Positions 8,184 to 18,132 of a stretch of 64,000 nt of DNA are shown in pieces. Position 1 is the first letter of the stretch. The number at the start of each line of letters is the position of its first letter. The notes beneath the pieces are model-generated. The model did no database searches and was not told where the DNA came from. It worked only from the letters and a program-made list of their open reading frames with translations. A program made the translations under genes and the position numbers. Location: contig JAEUHZ010000071.1 in the NCBI GenBank assembly GCA_016795205.1, positions 1 through 64,000 of the forward strand, read 5' to 3'. This DNA is from Planctomycetota bacterium. GTDB taxonomy: Bacteria; Planctomycetota; UBA1135; GCA-002686595.

Positions 8184-11100
8184 TCAAGTCCCACAGGCGC
8201 GCCACAGGAGTTCGAAGCGGGCGCGCAGATCGCGAACCTCGATGCCGTGGCCTTCGGGCAGCGCGGCCAGCACCCGCCCCCAGGCCTCCTCCAGATCGAG
8301 CGTTGCGCGTTCGTCGAGGTAGCCTTCGCGCGCCAGGGCCTCGCGATTCTGATCGATCGTCTTCGTGCGGTAGCGACTCGTACGCGGGTCCGTACGCGCC
8401 TCGAGGGCCGCGATCCAGCGCTTGGCGTCCCAGTCCAAGTCGCGCGCCAGCTCCGTCATTCGGTCGATGAAGTCGTCCGTGACCCCGACGCGCTCCAGGA
8501 CGCCGCGGTCGAGCGGCCGCCCACGGCCGATGCGCCAGGCATCGAGCACGGTCCGCGCGAGCTCGACCCACGGCGCTGCGGCGGCCAGCTCGCGCTCGCC
8601 GGGGAAGGCGCGTCCGGCCAGGGCCACGTTGCGCAGACGGCCGACCGTCTGGAGCCGGCGCTCGAGCAGCCGGTGCAGCAACTCGAGATCGTGCTGCAGG
8701 ATCCACCACAGATGCGCGTCCTCGACCGGTCGCGCTGGATCGAGCGGCGCCACCGGCATCCCGACGGCCTCCAGATCGAGGGCGTAGTCCGCTGCGCTGC
8801 GGCCGGCAGGGTCCGGGACCCGTGGCGGAGTCGGCGCCTCGAGTCGCTCGCGCGCCACGGCCGGCGCCAGCAGGCGCCGCACGTCGCGCAGCGCAGTGGC
8901 CTCGACCTCTCCCGGTCGGGCGTGGGCCGGCCGCAGCAGGTCGACGTCCGCCTCGTCGGTGGTCAAGACCAGGAACTGGCGGTCCTGCGCGCGTGCCACC
9001 TCGAGCAGGGACGCGCCGATCTCCCGCTTGCGCGCCGGGTCGCTCGTCGCCAGCGCGTCGTCGAGCACGACGGGCAGCGGATCGCCGTGTTCGATCTCGC
9101 GCAGATAGGCCAGGCGCGCGGCCAGCAAGAGCTGCGCGCGGGTTCCGTCGGAGAGCTGCGTCAGCCCGAGCCGTTCCGCGTTGTCGTCCGCATCGCGTGC
9201 CGCCAGCGCGATCCCCGCATCCGTGCGGACCGGCTCGAGCCCGTAACGCCCGTGCGTGAAGCGCTTGAGCAAGGCGTCGGCTTGCTCGACGAGCCGCGGG
9301 CGGCTGGTGGCCTCGTGCGCAGCGCGAACGTCGGCGACGAGCGCCCGCGCCAGCGCCCTGCGGCACGCCGTGGAGCGCGCGGCGGTCAACGCGGCACGGC
9401 GCTCGTCCCTCAGGGCGCGAGCATCCTCGAGCGCGCGACCCTGGCGGGCGTCGTCCAACCGCGTCCTGATCCGGGTCACGCGTTCCTGGAGGTCGTCCGC
9501 TCGCTGGGCGCTGCGCCGCGTTGCCGCGAGCTGCTCCTCGATGACCTCCAGCCCGAGCTCCGCAAGCTCGACTGGAACGTCGGGCTGGAGCTGCGACACG
9601 TCGCGTTGCGCGTCTTCGCAGGCCCGACGCGCGCGATTCCAGCCGCCGAGCCGCTCGACACGCCGCGCGAGCTCCGCGTCGTCGCCGGGCTCCAGCCCGG
9701 CGGCTCGGAAGACCTGGGCGATCTCCTGCTCGCAGCGCTCGAGAGCGACGCGCTCCCGTTCCTCCTGCACTCGCTCCCGCTGCGTGTCGGCCTGGAGCTG
9801 GGCGAGCTGCGTGCTGCGCCGCCGCAGGTCGGCGAGACGGGTGCGCGCGGCGATCACATCGGCGACCTCGGTCGCGCCCAGCGCGCGCAGGCCGGCATTG
9901 ACCTCGCGGAGGCCGGCCTCGCGTGCGACCCGCCTCGAGTCGACCAGGGTCGTCGCCTCGCCCAATTGGGCGCGCTCCTCGCGCAGGACGCGCCGAGCGC
10001 GCACGAACTCCAGGTACGCGCCGTCGGGAGCCTGTGCGGGCGTGCCGATCCGCGCCGCGAGGAGGCGGCGGCGTTCCGCGAGTTCCTGGGCTTGGGCGTC
10101 CTGGGAGCGCTCGAGCTCGGCAAGCTCGCGGCGCCGCTGCGCACGCCCCTGCTCCATGTTGGCCACGCGCTCCTCGCCGCGGAGCTCGTCGAGCCGCGCC
10201 CGCACCGCCTCCGCCGTCCAGGCCCGCGGCGCGTCTGCGCCCGTGCGCTGGAACGCGTCCTGGTGATCGGCACGCGACGGCCCGCGCGCGGCCGAGCGTT
10301 CGCGCGCACCGAGGAACGCGACCAGCGCCAGCAGCAGGATCGCGGCCCAGCCCGGGTGGACGGTCACCGCGAGCGCCCCAGCCAGGATCACCAGACCCGC
10401 TCCGATCAGCACGAGCAGCAGGCGCGCGTGCGGGGCCGGCCCCGGCTCTCCCGGAGCGGCCAGCCAGTCCTCGAGCGCGGCGATCGCCCGCGTCGGCGGG
10501 GGCTCGCGCTCCGCGGCCGGACCCAAGGCTGCGAGCTGAGCGCGCACCGCTTCGCGCGACGCGGCGAGTTGGGACGAGGCCCGCACGAATTCCTCGACCT
10601 CGGCTTCGAGCGCCGCGTCGAAGGCGGTCAGTCGCTCGAGGTCCGCACCTGCACCGAACACCAGCCCGGCCGCGGTCGTGCGCGCCTCGCAGGCCGCGCG
10701 CTGCCGCTCGGCGGCGTTCAGCTCCTCCTGTGCTGCCCGCAGCGCCTCGATCCGTTGATCCAGCTCGTCGAGCCCAGTCTCGGTCGCCCGTTCCCCACCG
10801 CCCAGCGCGGCGATCTCCCGCGCGGCCTGTTCTTGGCTGCGACGTGAGGCGTCGAGACGCGCACGGATCTCTCCGTGCTGCGCCCGCAGTCCATCGAGCG
10901 TCTCGAGTTCCTGACCCCGCAGACGGTCCAGTCCGCGCGGGAAGTCGGTCAGCTCCGCCTGCGCTTGCGCGAGCCGCGCGCGCGCCCGAGCCAGCTCGCG
11001 TGCCCGTTCCAGCGTGGCGACGTGCTCGCGCGCCGCGCGCGCGGCGCCCAGCTCGGCCGTGGTCTCGTCGAGCTCCAAGGCCTCTCTGATCACGGCCTCC

Positions 11101-11606
11101 TGCTCGATCTCGACCTGACGCAGGGCGGCATCGGCATCTCGCAGCTCACGCTCCTGCTTGGGTCCCGCGCCGAGGCTGAACTGGTTCTCGAAGCTCGCGA
11201 GGTCGACGCCTCCGCCGAGCTCGCGACGCAAGTGCTCCTCGACGTCCCCTTCGCGGCCGAGGCCCAGGTCGTCCAAGCGGATGAGCATCTGCGCTGCGCG
11301 CTCCCACGACGGCAGCGCCGGAGGCGGTGACTCGACGCCGTCACGCGTCCAGCGTGTCGCCGGGCCCGCGCGGCGCGCCGTCCAGGTCGCGCCGCCGAAC
11401 TCGAAGCGGGCCTCGAGCTCGACGGTCCCGTCGAAGCCCGACTCGCGCGGCCACAACAGGGCCTTCAAGGCGCGCACCAGGCTCGACTTGCCGATCCCGT
11501 TCGGCCCGTGGAGCACGCGCACGCGGCCGTCCAGGTGCTCGGGCGCGAGGCGCAGGCCGCCGCGGATGCCCGGCAACCGCTCGATCGTGAGCGCGACGAG
11601 CTTCAT
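8184..11606 (-). CDS. YhaN/SbcC-like AAA ATPase
   Basis: 1140-residue SMC/SbcC-type ATPase. The N-terminus has the Walker A GPNGIGKSS at about residues 35-43, followed by a LIRLDDLGLG segment seen in YhaN-type proteins. The middle is a long coiled coil rich in Arg, Glu, Ala and Leu, interrupted near residue 390-430 by two hydrophobic, probably membrane-spanning, helices (LLLVLIGAGLVILAGALAV). The C-terminus has the ABC signature-like LSDGTRAQL, then Walker B LPVVLDDALATSD, followed by an extension of about 200 residues that I do not recognise. The start overlaps the end of the upstream phosphoesterase gene by four bases (ATGA), so the two are translationally coupled like yhaO-yhaN of Bacillus. 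Likely role: DNA-end processing or repair. Confidence 0.8.
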   Translation of the reverse strand: MKLVALTIERLPGIRGGLRLAPEHLDGRVRVLHGPNGIGKSSLVRALKALLWPRESGFDGTVELEARFEFGGATWTARRAGPATRWTRDGVESPPPALPSWERAAQMLIRLDDLGLGREGDVEEHLRRELGGGVDLASFENQFSLGAGPKQERELRDADAALRQVEIEQEAVIREALELDETTAELGAARAAREHVATLERARELARARARLAQAQAELTDFPRGLDRLRGQELETLDGLRAQHGEIRARLDASRRSQEQAAREIAALGGGERATETGLDELDQRIEALRAAQEELNAAERQRAACEARTTAAGLVFGAGADLERLTAFDAALEAEVEEFVRASSQLAASREAVRAQLAALGPAAEREPPPTRAIAALEDWLAAPGEPGPAPHARLLLVLIGAGLVILAGALAVTVHPGWAAILLLALVAFLGARERSAARGPSRADHQDAFQRTGADAPRAWTAEAVRARLDELRGEERVANMEQGRAQRRRELAELERSQDAQAQELAERRRLLAARIGTPAQAPDGAYLEFVRARRVLREERAQLGEATTLVDSRRVAREAGLREVNAGLRALGATEVADVIAARTRLADLRRRSTQLAQLQADTQRERVQEERERVALERCEQEIAQVFRAAGLEPGDDAELARRVERLGGWNRARRACEDAQRDVSQLQPDVPVELAELGLEVIEEQLAATRRSAQRADDLQERVTRIRTRLDDARQGRALEDARALRDERRAALTAARSTACRRALARALVADVRAAHEATSRPRLVEQADALLKRFTHGRYGLEPVRTDAGIALAARDADDNAERLGLTQLSDGTRAQLLLAARLAYLREIEHGDPLPVVLDDALATSDPARKREIGASLLEVARAQDRQFLVLTTDEADVDLLRPAHARPGEVEATALRDVRRLLAPAVARERLEAPTPPRVPDPAGRSAADYALDLEAVGMPVAPLDPARPVEDAHLWWILQHDLELLHRLLERRLQTVGRLRNVALAGRAFPGERELAAAAPWVELARTVLDAWRIGRGRPLDRGVLERVGVTDDFIDRMTELARDLDWDAKRWIAALEARTDPRTSRYRTKTIDQNREALAREGYLDERATLDLEEAWGRVLAALPEGHGIEVRDLRARFELLWRACGT

Positions 11607-12928
11607 GGGCGCTCCGCGCCCTCCGCGCGGGCCGCGAGCAGCTCCTCGAGCGCCTGGAGGCCGGCGGCGCGCAGCTCCGCGGCCAACAGCTCGTCACTGG
11701 GCTCGGGCTCGCGCACGGCGAGGAACTCGCGGCGCTCGCTCACGCCCTGGCGCGTGGCGCGCGCCAGTCGCAAGAGCCGCGAGCGCTCGGCCCGCAACGG
11801 CCCGTCTGGCGCGTCGAGCGCCAGGATGCGCTGCGCCAGCAGCCCGGCGGGATCCGTGCCCCGCGCGAGCTCGACCAGGTCGAAGTCGGGCCGGGCCTCG
11901 TCGACGACCGCGTCCACGAAGGTGATGCACGTCCCGATCGAAGGCCTGAAGTCCCCGAAGTCGCTGCGCTCGAGCTCGCGCCGCAGCTCGCGGTGGACCG
12001 GGGAGCGCCCGGTCAACGCCAGCCGCAGCCCGACCGCACGCGCGGCGCCCAGGTTCGAGCGCTCCCGCTCGTCGAACCCGGCGATCGCGCGCGCGATCCC
12101 CGGCTGCAGGTCTGCGATCGAACGCCAGCCGTCCACCGGCACGTCCAGTCGCTCCCACCGCAGCGGTGCGAGCGGGAGCTGGCGGGCGGCCGTCAACGCA
12201 CGCCCCTCGAACTCCAGCAGCCATGGACCGTGGACTCCCGTCTCGGTCGGATCGAGTCCCGTCAAGGATCCGAGGTAGCCGAGCGGAACGCTACCCGCGC
12301 GCGCCGCGCCGAAGCTCGGCACGTGCACGTGGCCGAGGAGCCACAGATCGGCGCCTACCGTGGACAGGCGCGCACGGGAGAAGCGCGCGTACTCGCTGTG
12401 CGAGGCGTCGAGATCGCCGTGGATCAGCCCGATCGTGGGCCCCATCGTGCGCGCCCGACACAGCTCGTCGAGCGCCGCGTCGAGCGTCGGATCCGCGCGG
12501 ACGTGCGCCCGCGGATACGACCAGCCGACGACGCGCGCCGCGGCGCCCGCGAGGTCGACGGCCTCCCAGTGGCCGTCGGCTCCGACCAGGCGCAATCCGG
12601 GCACGTCCCGCGCGAGCTGGGGAAGGATGCGGACGTCGTGATTGCCGGCCACGGCGAACACTTGGATCTCGTGCGCGAGGAGCCGCTCCACGCCGCTCCG
12701 CAGCGGCCCCCATCCCTCCAGGTAGCGCTCCTCGTCGTCGACCACGTCGCCCAGGAGCAGGACGGCCTGGGCGCGCTCCTCGATCGCGGCCTCGACCGTG
12801 CGGCGCCAGGCCTCGCGCGGGCCGAGCGCGTCGCGCTCGGCACGCGTCGCGGCGACGTCCTTGGGCACGCTGCCGGGCGTGCGACCCAGGTGGATGTCAC
12901 CGACGGCGAGGAGGCGCAGGGTCGTCAT
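11603..12928 (-). CDS. YhaO/SbcD-like metallophosphoesterase
   Basis: 441-residue calcineurin-like phosphoesterase. Metal-binding motifs are in order: GDIHLG near the N-terminus, GDVVDDEE, GNHD, HGDLDASHSE and GHVHVPSFG. This is the arrangement of SbcD/Mre11-type nucleases and YhaO. The second half is a less conserved cap region. It is the first gene of a two-gene operon with the YhaN-like ATPase, with which it overlaps by four bases, so the two products probably form a nuclease-ATPase complex acting on DNA ends. Starts at ATG 12928. The 154 bp upstream contains a CCCGCGC/GCGCGGG stem (12988-13006) but no clear promoter. Confidence 0.8.
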   Translation of the reverse strand: MTTLRLLAVGDIHLGRTPGSVPKDVAATRAERDALGPREAWRRTVEAAIEERAQAVLLLGDVVDDEERYLEGWGPLRSGVERLLAHEIQVFAVAGNHDVRILPQLARDVPGLRLVGADGHWEAVDLAGAAARVVGWSYPRAHVRADPTLDAALDELCRARTMGPTIGLIHGDLDASHSEYARFSRARLSTVGADLWLLGHVHVPSFGAARAGSVPLGYLGSLTGLDPTETGVHGPWLLEFEGRALTAARQLPLAPLRWERLDVPVDGWRSIADLQPGIARAIAGFDERERSNLGAARAVGLRLALTGRSPVHRELRRELERSDFGDFRPSIGTCITFVDAVVDEARPDFDLVELARGTDPAGLLAQRILALDAPDGPLRAERSRLLRLARATRQGVSERREFLAVREPEPSDELLAAELRAAGLQALEELLAARAEGAERP

Positions 12929-13082
12929 GTCGTCGCGCGCGCGCTGACGCGCATCCTAGCGCCCATGCGACGGTGGGAGCCCGCGTACCCGCGCCTCGCG
13001 CGCGGGAACCGGGACCAGGGTGCTCGCACTGCCGAGTCGTGGCGTCGCGCAGCGGGCTCGCTGCCCCGCGCCGCGCTCGCTC

Positions 13083-13526
13083 TCAGGTCAGGATCTCGGC
13101 CAGCAGCTTCTGCGCGAGCTTGCCGTCCAGGCTGCCCTTGTGCCGGGCCATCGCGGCCTTCATCAGCGTTCCCATGTCCTTCTTCGACGTGAGGCCCAAC
13201 TCCGCGGCGATGGCTTGGATCGCGGCCTTGGCCTCGGCCTCGGACAGCGCCTTCGGCAGGTAGTGCTGGATGACGGCCTGCTCGGCCCGCTCCTTGGCGG
13301 CCAGGTCGGCGCGGCCGGCCTTCTCGAACTCGTCGATCGACTGCTGGCGCTGCTTCCCGGCCTTGAGCAGCACGTCCTGCTCGATTTCGGGCGTGAGGGT
13401 CTTCCCCTCCTGGACCTCGAGCCGCTTGAACTCGGCGAGCAGCAGGCGCAGCGTGTCACGCACGAGCTCGTGCTTGGCGAGCATCGCGGCCTTGACGTCG
13501 GCCTCCAGCTTCTCCTTGAGTCCCAT
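13083..13526 (-). CDS. yqeY: GatB/YqeY domain protein
   Basis: 147-residue all-helical protein of the YqeY family, which resembles the C-terminal tRNA-interacting domain of GatB. The family hallmarks are visible: LKEKLEADVKAAM at the N-terminus, DTLRLLLAE, and the C-terminal GLTSKKDMGTLMKA with LAQKLLAEIL. I chose ATG 13526 because GAGGAG, formed by the last codons of gyrA, lies eight bases before it. A GTG three codons earlier overlaps the gyrA stop and is less likely. It follows gyrA directly and is presumably cotranscribed. Its exact cellular role is not settled in the family. Confidence 0.9.
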   Translation of the reverse strand: MGLKEKLEADVKAAMLAKHELVRDTLRLLLAEFKRLEVQEGKTLTPEIEQDVLLKAGKQRQQSIDEFEKAGRADLAAKERAEQAVIQHYLPKALSEAEAKAAIQAIAAELGLTSKKDMGTLMKAAMARHKGSLDGKLAQKLLAEILT

Positions 13527-13531
13527 CGTGG

Positions 13532-16123
13532 TCACTCCTCGTCGCGTGTGTCGTCGACTTCCTCGTCGCCCTCGTCCTCGTCACCGGACCCGTCGGCGGC
13601 CGGCCGGGCGACGACCGGGCGCGAGCGCGCTTCGGCCGCGTACTTCTCGAGGTCGGCCTCGCTGACGATCTCCAGGCTGACGAGACGGTCGCCCTCCTTG
13701 AGGTTCACGAGGCGCACGCCCTGCGTGTTCCGTCCGATGGTCGAGATCTCGGCGGCCGACGTGCGGACCAGCATGCCGGTCTGCGTGATGAACAGGACGT
13801 CGTCACCTTCGCGAGCCAGGGCCACGGCGACGACCGCTCCGTTGCGGTCGGTCGTCTTGATGTCGATGACGCCCTGGCCGCCGCGGCCCTTGATCGGGTA
13901 CTCGGCGACCAGCGTGCGCTTGCCGTAGCCGGCCTCGCAGCCCGTGATCAGTGTCGCGTTCTCGTCGCGCGCCACGACGACCCCGACGACCTTGTCCTCG
14001 CCCAGGAGCTTGATGCCGCGGACGCCGTAGCTCGTGCGACCCATCTCGCGCACCGCTTTCTCGTCGAAACGGATCGCCTGGCCGTCCTTCGAGGCCAGGA
14101 TCAGCGTGTCACCGGGCTTGGTCAACGTCACGCCGACCACCGCGTCGCCCTCGTCGAGCAGGATGGCGCGGATGCCGCCCTTCTTGGGGCGCGAGTACTT
14201 CTCGAGCTTGGTCTTCTTGACCGTGCCGCCGCGGGTGGCGAAGAACACGCACGATTCGGCGTCGAACTCGCGCACGCGCAACACGTTCGTGATTTCCTCG
14301 CCCTCCTCGAGCGGCAGCAGGTTGCGCATCGCGCGACCCTTGCTGGTCCGGTTGGCCTCGGGGACCTGGTAGACCTTGAGCCAGTAGACCTTGCCGAGGT
14401 TCGAGAAGTTCAGCAGGTGGTCGTGCGTCCCCGCCGCGAACAGCGACTTCAGGGCGTCCCCTTCCTTGGCCTCGCTGCCCTTGATGCCTCGGCCGCCGCG
14501 GCCCTGCGCGCGGTACACGTCGAGCGGGACACGCTTGATGTAACCGTCCTGCGTGACGGTCACGACCATCATCTCCTCGGTGATCAGCTCCTCGATGTCG
14601 AAGCCGCCGTCGATCTCCTCGTTCGAGATCTCGGTGCGGCGCGCGTCGCCGTACTTCTTCTCGAGATCGTCGAGGTCCTCCTTGATGATCGCGGTGACGC
14701 GCTCGTCGCGCGCCAGGATGTCGTTCAAGTCGGCGATCAGCGCGACCAGGTCGTTGAACTCCGCCTCGAGCTTCTCGCGCTCCAGGCCGGTCAAGGCGCC
14801 GAGGCGCATGTCGACGATGGCCTGCGCCTGCCGGTCCGAAAGCCCGAAGGCCGCGCGCAGGCCCTCGCGCGCTGCCTCGCGGTCCTGGCTGGCGCGGATG
14901 ATCGCGATGACCTGATCGATCGCGTCGACGGCGATCCGCAAGCCCTCCACGATGTGCTTGCGTTCCTCGGCCTTCCCGAGCTGGAAGCGCGTGCGGCGCC
15001 GAATCACGACGCGGCGGTGCTTCAAGTAGGCGTCCAGCAGGCCGCGCAGCGTCAGGGTGCGCGGCTGCCGGTCGTCGATCGCCAAGTTGATGATCGAGAC
15101 CGTCTGCTGGAGCGGCGTGTACTGGAAGAGCTGGTTCGCGATGACCTGCGGGTCCTCGCCCTTCTTCAGCTCGATGACCAAACGCAACCCGTCGCGGTCC
15201 GATTCGTCGCGGACGTCGGCGATCCCGGTGATCTTGCCGTCCTTCACGACCTCGACGATCTTCTCGATGATCGCGAGCTTGCGGACCTGGTAGGGAATCT
15301 CGGTGACGACGATCTGTTGCTTGGTGCGGACGTCCTCCACGTCCCAGCGCGCGCGCAGCCGCAGCAACCCGCGGCCCGTCGCGCAGGCGCGCTGAATGCC
15401 GCTCTTCCCCATGACGATCCCGCCGGTCGGGAAGTCGGGCCCCTTCACGATCTCGCACAGCTCCGCGATCGTGACGGCGGGATCGTCGAGCACGCGCCGC
15501 AGCGCCGCACAGACCTCGCCCAGGTTGTGCGGCGGCAGGCTGGTCGCCATGCCCACGGCGATGCCGTCCGAGCCGTTGCACAGGAGGTTCGGGAAGCGCG
15601 ACGGCAACACGACCGGCTGCGTGCGCGTGTCGTCGTAGTTGGGCTCGACGTCGACCGTGTCCTGGTCGAGGTCCGCCATCATCTCGACGGCGGTGCCGGC
15701 CATGCGGGCCTCCGTGTAGCGCATGGCGGCCGGCGGATCGCCGTCGATCGACCCGAAGTTGCCCTGGCCGTCGATGAGCGGATAGCGCAGGGAGAAGTCC
15801 TGCGCCAGGCGCACCAGCGTCGGGTAGATGACCGCCTCGCCGTGGGGGTGGTAGTTGCCCGACGTGTCGCCGGCGATCTTGGCGCACTTCCTGTACTTGG
15901 CGCGCGGGCTCAAGTTCAGGTCGTTCATCGCCACGAGGATGCGGCGCTGGCTGGGCTTCAAGCCGTCGCGCACGTCGGGCAGCGCACGCGAGTGGATCAC
16001 GGAGAGCGCGTACGTGAGGTAGCTCTCCTTCATCTCGCGCTCGATGTGTCGCGGCGAGATGCGGCCCGCGTTCGGCGGCGTGCCTGCGTCAGAGGTCGGC
16101 TGCTTGTCGTCCGGTCCGGTCAT
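13532..16123 (-). CDS. gyrA: DNA gyrase subunit A
   Basis: 863 residues from ATG 16123. The breakage-reunion domain has the catalytic Tyr136 (AAMRYTE), and the C-terminal beta-pinwheel has the GyrA box [10 protein letters not shown], which argues for gyrase rather than topoisomerase IV. In the quinolone-resistance region, aligned without gaps from Gly81 to Tyr122 of E. coli numbering, the residue at position 83 is Ala97 and at 87 is Pro101 (GEAVIYP instead of GDSAVYD). The C-terminus is an acidic tail ([11 protein letters not shown]). The frame extends upstream to 16339, but that part is proline- and arginine-rich and unlike GyrA. gyrB lies about 33 kb away on the opposite strand; yqeY follows immediately. 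Confidence 0.97.
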   Translation of the reverse strand: MTGPDDKQPTSDAGTPPNAGRISPRHIEREMKESYLTYALSVIHSRALPDVRDGLKPSQRRILVAMNDLNLSPRAKYRKCAKIAGDTSGNYHPHGEAVIYPTLVRLAQDFSLRYPLIDGQGNFGSIDGDPPAAMRYTEARMAGTAVEMMADLDQDTVDVEPNYDDTRTQPVVLPSRFPNLLCNGSDGIAVGMATSLPPHNLGEVCAALRRVLDDPAVTIAELCEIVKGPDFPTGGIVMGKSGIQRACATGRGLLRLRARWDVEDVRTKQQIVVTEIPYQVRKLAIIEKIVEVVKDGKITGIADVRDESDRDGLRLVIELKKGEDPQVIANQLFQYTPLQQTVSIINLAIDDRQPRTLTLRGLLDAYLKHRRVVIRRRTRFQLGKAEERKHIVEGLRIAVDAIDQVIAIIRASQDREAAREGLRAAFGLSDRQAQAIVDMRLGALTGLEREKLEAEFNDLVALIADLNDILARDERVTAIIKEDLDDLEKKYGDARRTEISNEEIDGGFDIEELITEEMMVVTVTQDGYIKRVPLDVYRAQGRGGRGIKGSEAKEGDALKSLFAAGTHDHLLNFSNLGKVYWLKVYQVPEANRTSKGRAMRNLLPLEEGEEITNVLRVREFDAESCVFFATRGGTVKKTKLEKYSRPKKGGIRAILLDEGDAVVGVTLTKPGDTLILASKDGQAIRFDEKAVREMGRTSYGVRGIKLLGEDKVVGVVVARDENATLITGCEAGYGKRTLVAEYPIKGRGGQGVIDIKTTDRNGAVVAVALAREGDDVLFITQTGMLVRTSAAEISTIGRNTQGVRLVNLKEGDRLVSLEIVSEADLEKYAAEARSRPVVARPAADGSGDEDEGDEEVDDTRDEE

Positions 16124-16319
16124 GGAGGAAGCGCGGCGGCGGTGCGGGGCGCGGCGTGCGGGCGTCGCGCGGGAGCGGGCGCCCGGGCGGCCCCCGAGCG
16201 CCCGTTCAGGGCGGTTCGGCGTGCCCGTGGCGGACCGCGGATTCTCCGCATTTTCGGCGCTCGAATCCAGCTTGGCGGGTCTGCAGGATGGGGGTTCCAC
16301 GGCCGCTCCCGGCGCTCGC

Positions 16320-16802
16320 ATGACACGCCCCGAACCCACCCCCCTCGCGCGCGCGCTGGGGCGCCTTCCTTCCGGCGTCTACGTCGTCACGAGCCGTCGT
16401 GGCGCCGCCCCGGTCGGCTTCGTCGGCTCCTTCGTCCAGCAGGTCGCTTTCGAGCCCCCTACCGTGGTCCTCGCGGTCGGCCAGGAGCGCGACCAGCTCC
16501 CCGACCTGCGGGCCACCGGCCGTTTCGCGCTCTCCGTCCTGGGCACCGGGGACCAGGCGCTCATGAGCCCGTTCCTGAAGCGGCTCGCGCCGGGGGCGAC
16601 GCCGTTCGACGGCTTGGCGCTGGAACGCACGGGTTCGGGCTTGGTCGTCCTGGCCGCGAGCCTCGCCTGGTTGGACTGCCGGATCGAGGGTGAGCGCGCG
16701 GCCGGTGACCACGTCGTGCTGTTCGGCGTGGTCGAGGAAGCGGCGCTGAACCACGAAGGCGATCCGCGCGTGCACGTGCGGAGGAACGGCCTCTCGTACT
16801 GA
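16320..16802 (+). CDS. Flavin reductase domain protein
   Basis: 160-residue single-domain protein with the FMN-binding split-barrel pattern of the flavin reductase family: LARALGRLPSGVYVVTSRRG at the N-terminus, GFVGSFVQQVAFEPPTVVLA, then the RFALSVLG core and a C-terminal GDHVVLFGVVEEA strand. Such proteins bind FMN and transfer electrons from NAD(P)H to free flavin or to a partner oxygenase; the partner here is unknown. The start is ATG 16320; the open frame upstream overlaps the gyrA promoter region and looks non-coding. It is divergent from gyrA across 196 bp and lies 23 bp upstream of truA in the same direction. Confidence 0.8.
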   Translation: MTRPEPTPLARALGRLPSGVYVVTSRRGAAPVGFVGSFVQQVAFEPPTVVLAVGQERDQLPDLRATGRFALSVLGTGDQALMSPFLKRLAPGATPFDGLALERTGSGLVVLAASLAWLDCRIEGERAAGDHVVLFGVVEEAALNHEGDPRVHVRRNGLSY

Positions 16803-16825
16803 GACCGCCCCACAGGCCCAGTCCC

Positions 16826-17701
16826 ATGCCGCGCCACAGGAGCAGCGCTGCGCGCCAGCGCGAGGAGCCGCGCGCCCTGCGGCGTGGCGACCTGGCGCGC
16901 GCCGCGACCTTCCGGATCGACCTCGAGTACGAGGGCACGCGCTACAGCGGCTGGCAGGAGCAGCGCAATGCGCGCACCGTCGCGGGTGCCCTGCGGGCCG
17001 CGCTCGAGGAGGCGGCCGGACCGCTGCTCGATCTGGGCGGAGCGGGGCGCACGGACGCGGGCGTGCACGCGCTGCACCAGGTGGCCCATGCGCGACTGGA
17101 GCGCGCCGCCGATCCCGCGCGCCTCCTGCTCGACCTGAACGACCGCCTGCCGGCCGACGTGAACGTGCTCTCCGTCGAGCGCGCATCGGAGCGGTTCCAC
17201 GCGCGCCACGACGCCCAGTCGCGCGCCTACGTCTACCAGGTCGCGCGGCGGCGCTCGGCGTTCGCCCAGCGCTTCGCCTGGTGGGTGCGCGAGGAGCTCG
17301 ACGTCGAGGCCATGCGAGGGACGCTCGAGCTCGTGCGCGGCGGGCACGATTTCGGCGCTTTCTGCCAGGATTCGCCGGTCGCGAAGGGCACGCGCGCCAA
17401 CGTGCTCGGGGTCGAGGTCGCCGAGGACGGCGCACTGGTCCTGGTGCGCATCGAGGCCTCGCACTTCCTATGGCGCATGGTGCGACGCCTGGTCGGCGCG
17501 CTGGTGCGCGTCGGGTCGGGCGAACTCCCCTCCGAGGCCTTGCGCGCCGCGCTGGCGGCTGGTTCTGGCTCCGAGCTCGCACCCCGCATCGCGGCCTGGA
17601 CCGCGCCCGGCGCGGGCTTGTTCCTGGAGCGCGTCCGCTACCCGGGGGATCCTCCACTCGGCGCCGCGCGTGCGGTGCTCTCGGTGCCCACGGTCCTCTG
17701 A
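16826..17701 (+). CDS. truA: tRNA pseudouridine(38-40) synthase
   Basis: 291-residue TruA. It isomerises uridines 38-40 in the anticodon arm of tRNAs. The catalytic motif GAGRTDAGVHAL contains Asp77, and the N-terminal IDLEYEGTRYSGWQEQ and C-terminal LWRMVRRLVGALVRVG segments are also typical. The first 27 residues are a basic extension (PRHRSSAARQREEPRALRR) not usual in the family. A later start is possible but no better-placed start codon is evident. It lies between the flavin reductase gene and a small HhH-protein gene, all on the plus strand with short gaps, so they may be cotranscribed. Confidence 0.93.
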   Translation: MPRHRSSAARQREEPRALRRGDLARAATFRIDLEYEGTRYSGWQEQRNARTVAGALRAALEEAAGPLLDLGGAGRTDAGVHALHQVAHARLERAADPARLLLDLNDRLPADVNVLSVERASERFHARHDAQSRAYVYQVARRRSAFAQRFAWWVREELDVEAMRGTLELVRGGHDFGAFCQDSPVAKGTRANVLGVEVAEDGALVLVRIEASHFLWRMVRRLVGALVRVGSGELPSEALRAALAAGSGSELAPRIAAWTAPGAGLFLERVRYPGDPPLGAARAVLSVPTVL

Positions 17702-17732
17702 GCTGCGCTACGATCCCGCCCGGAGCGCACCG

Positions 17733-18041
17733 ATGACTCGAGGCTCGAAGCAAGCGCGCGTCCGTACCGACCTGCCCCGCCGCTTCGAGGACCTGCCCAA
17801 CGTGGGTCCGGCGATGGCGGCCGACCTGCGGCTGCTCGGCCTCAGGACGCCAGCGGATCTCGCCGGGCGCGACCCGTACGCGCTCTACGCACGGCTGCAG
17901 GTCGTCACGCGCTCCGCGCAGGACCCCTGCGTTCTCGACACGTTCCTGGCGGTCGTCGACTACGTCGGTGGCGCACCCCGGCGGCCGTGGTGGGCGTACA
18001 CTGCGCAGCGCAAGCGCACGCTCGGGACACGCCGCCGCTGA
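17733..18041 (+). CDS. Cdd1 / pathogenicity-locus family helix-hairpin-helix protein
   Basis: 102-residue protein of the Pathogenicity_locus (Cdd1) family, small proteins with a helix-hairpin-helix of the kind that binds nucleic acid. Visible features are LPNVGPAMAADLRLLG (the HhH), the conserved DPCVLDTFLAVVDYV, and the C-terminal RPWWAYTAQRK. Function in this family is unknown; some members are annotated as mitomycin-resistance proteins without strong support. Start is ATG 17733, 31 bp after truA. It is convergent with the M48 protease gene across 91 bp. Confidence 0.8.
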   Translation: MTRGSKQARVRTDLPRRFEDLPNVGPAMAADLRLLGLRTPADLAGRDPYALYARLQVVTRSAQDPCVLDTFLAVVDYVGGAPRRPWWAYTAQRKRTLGTRRR

Positions 18042-18132
18042 GCGCCACCCGCGCGACCGCGCAACGTCGCATAGCGCGACGAGCGCACGCCCCGCAGCGA
18101 GCCAGGCCGCGAGCGACTGGGCGTCCGCGAAC

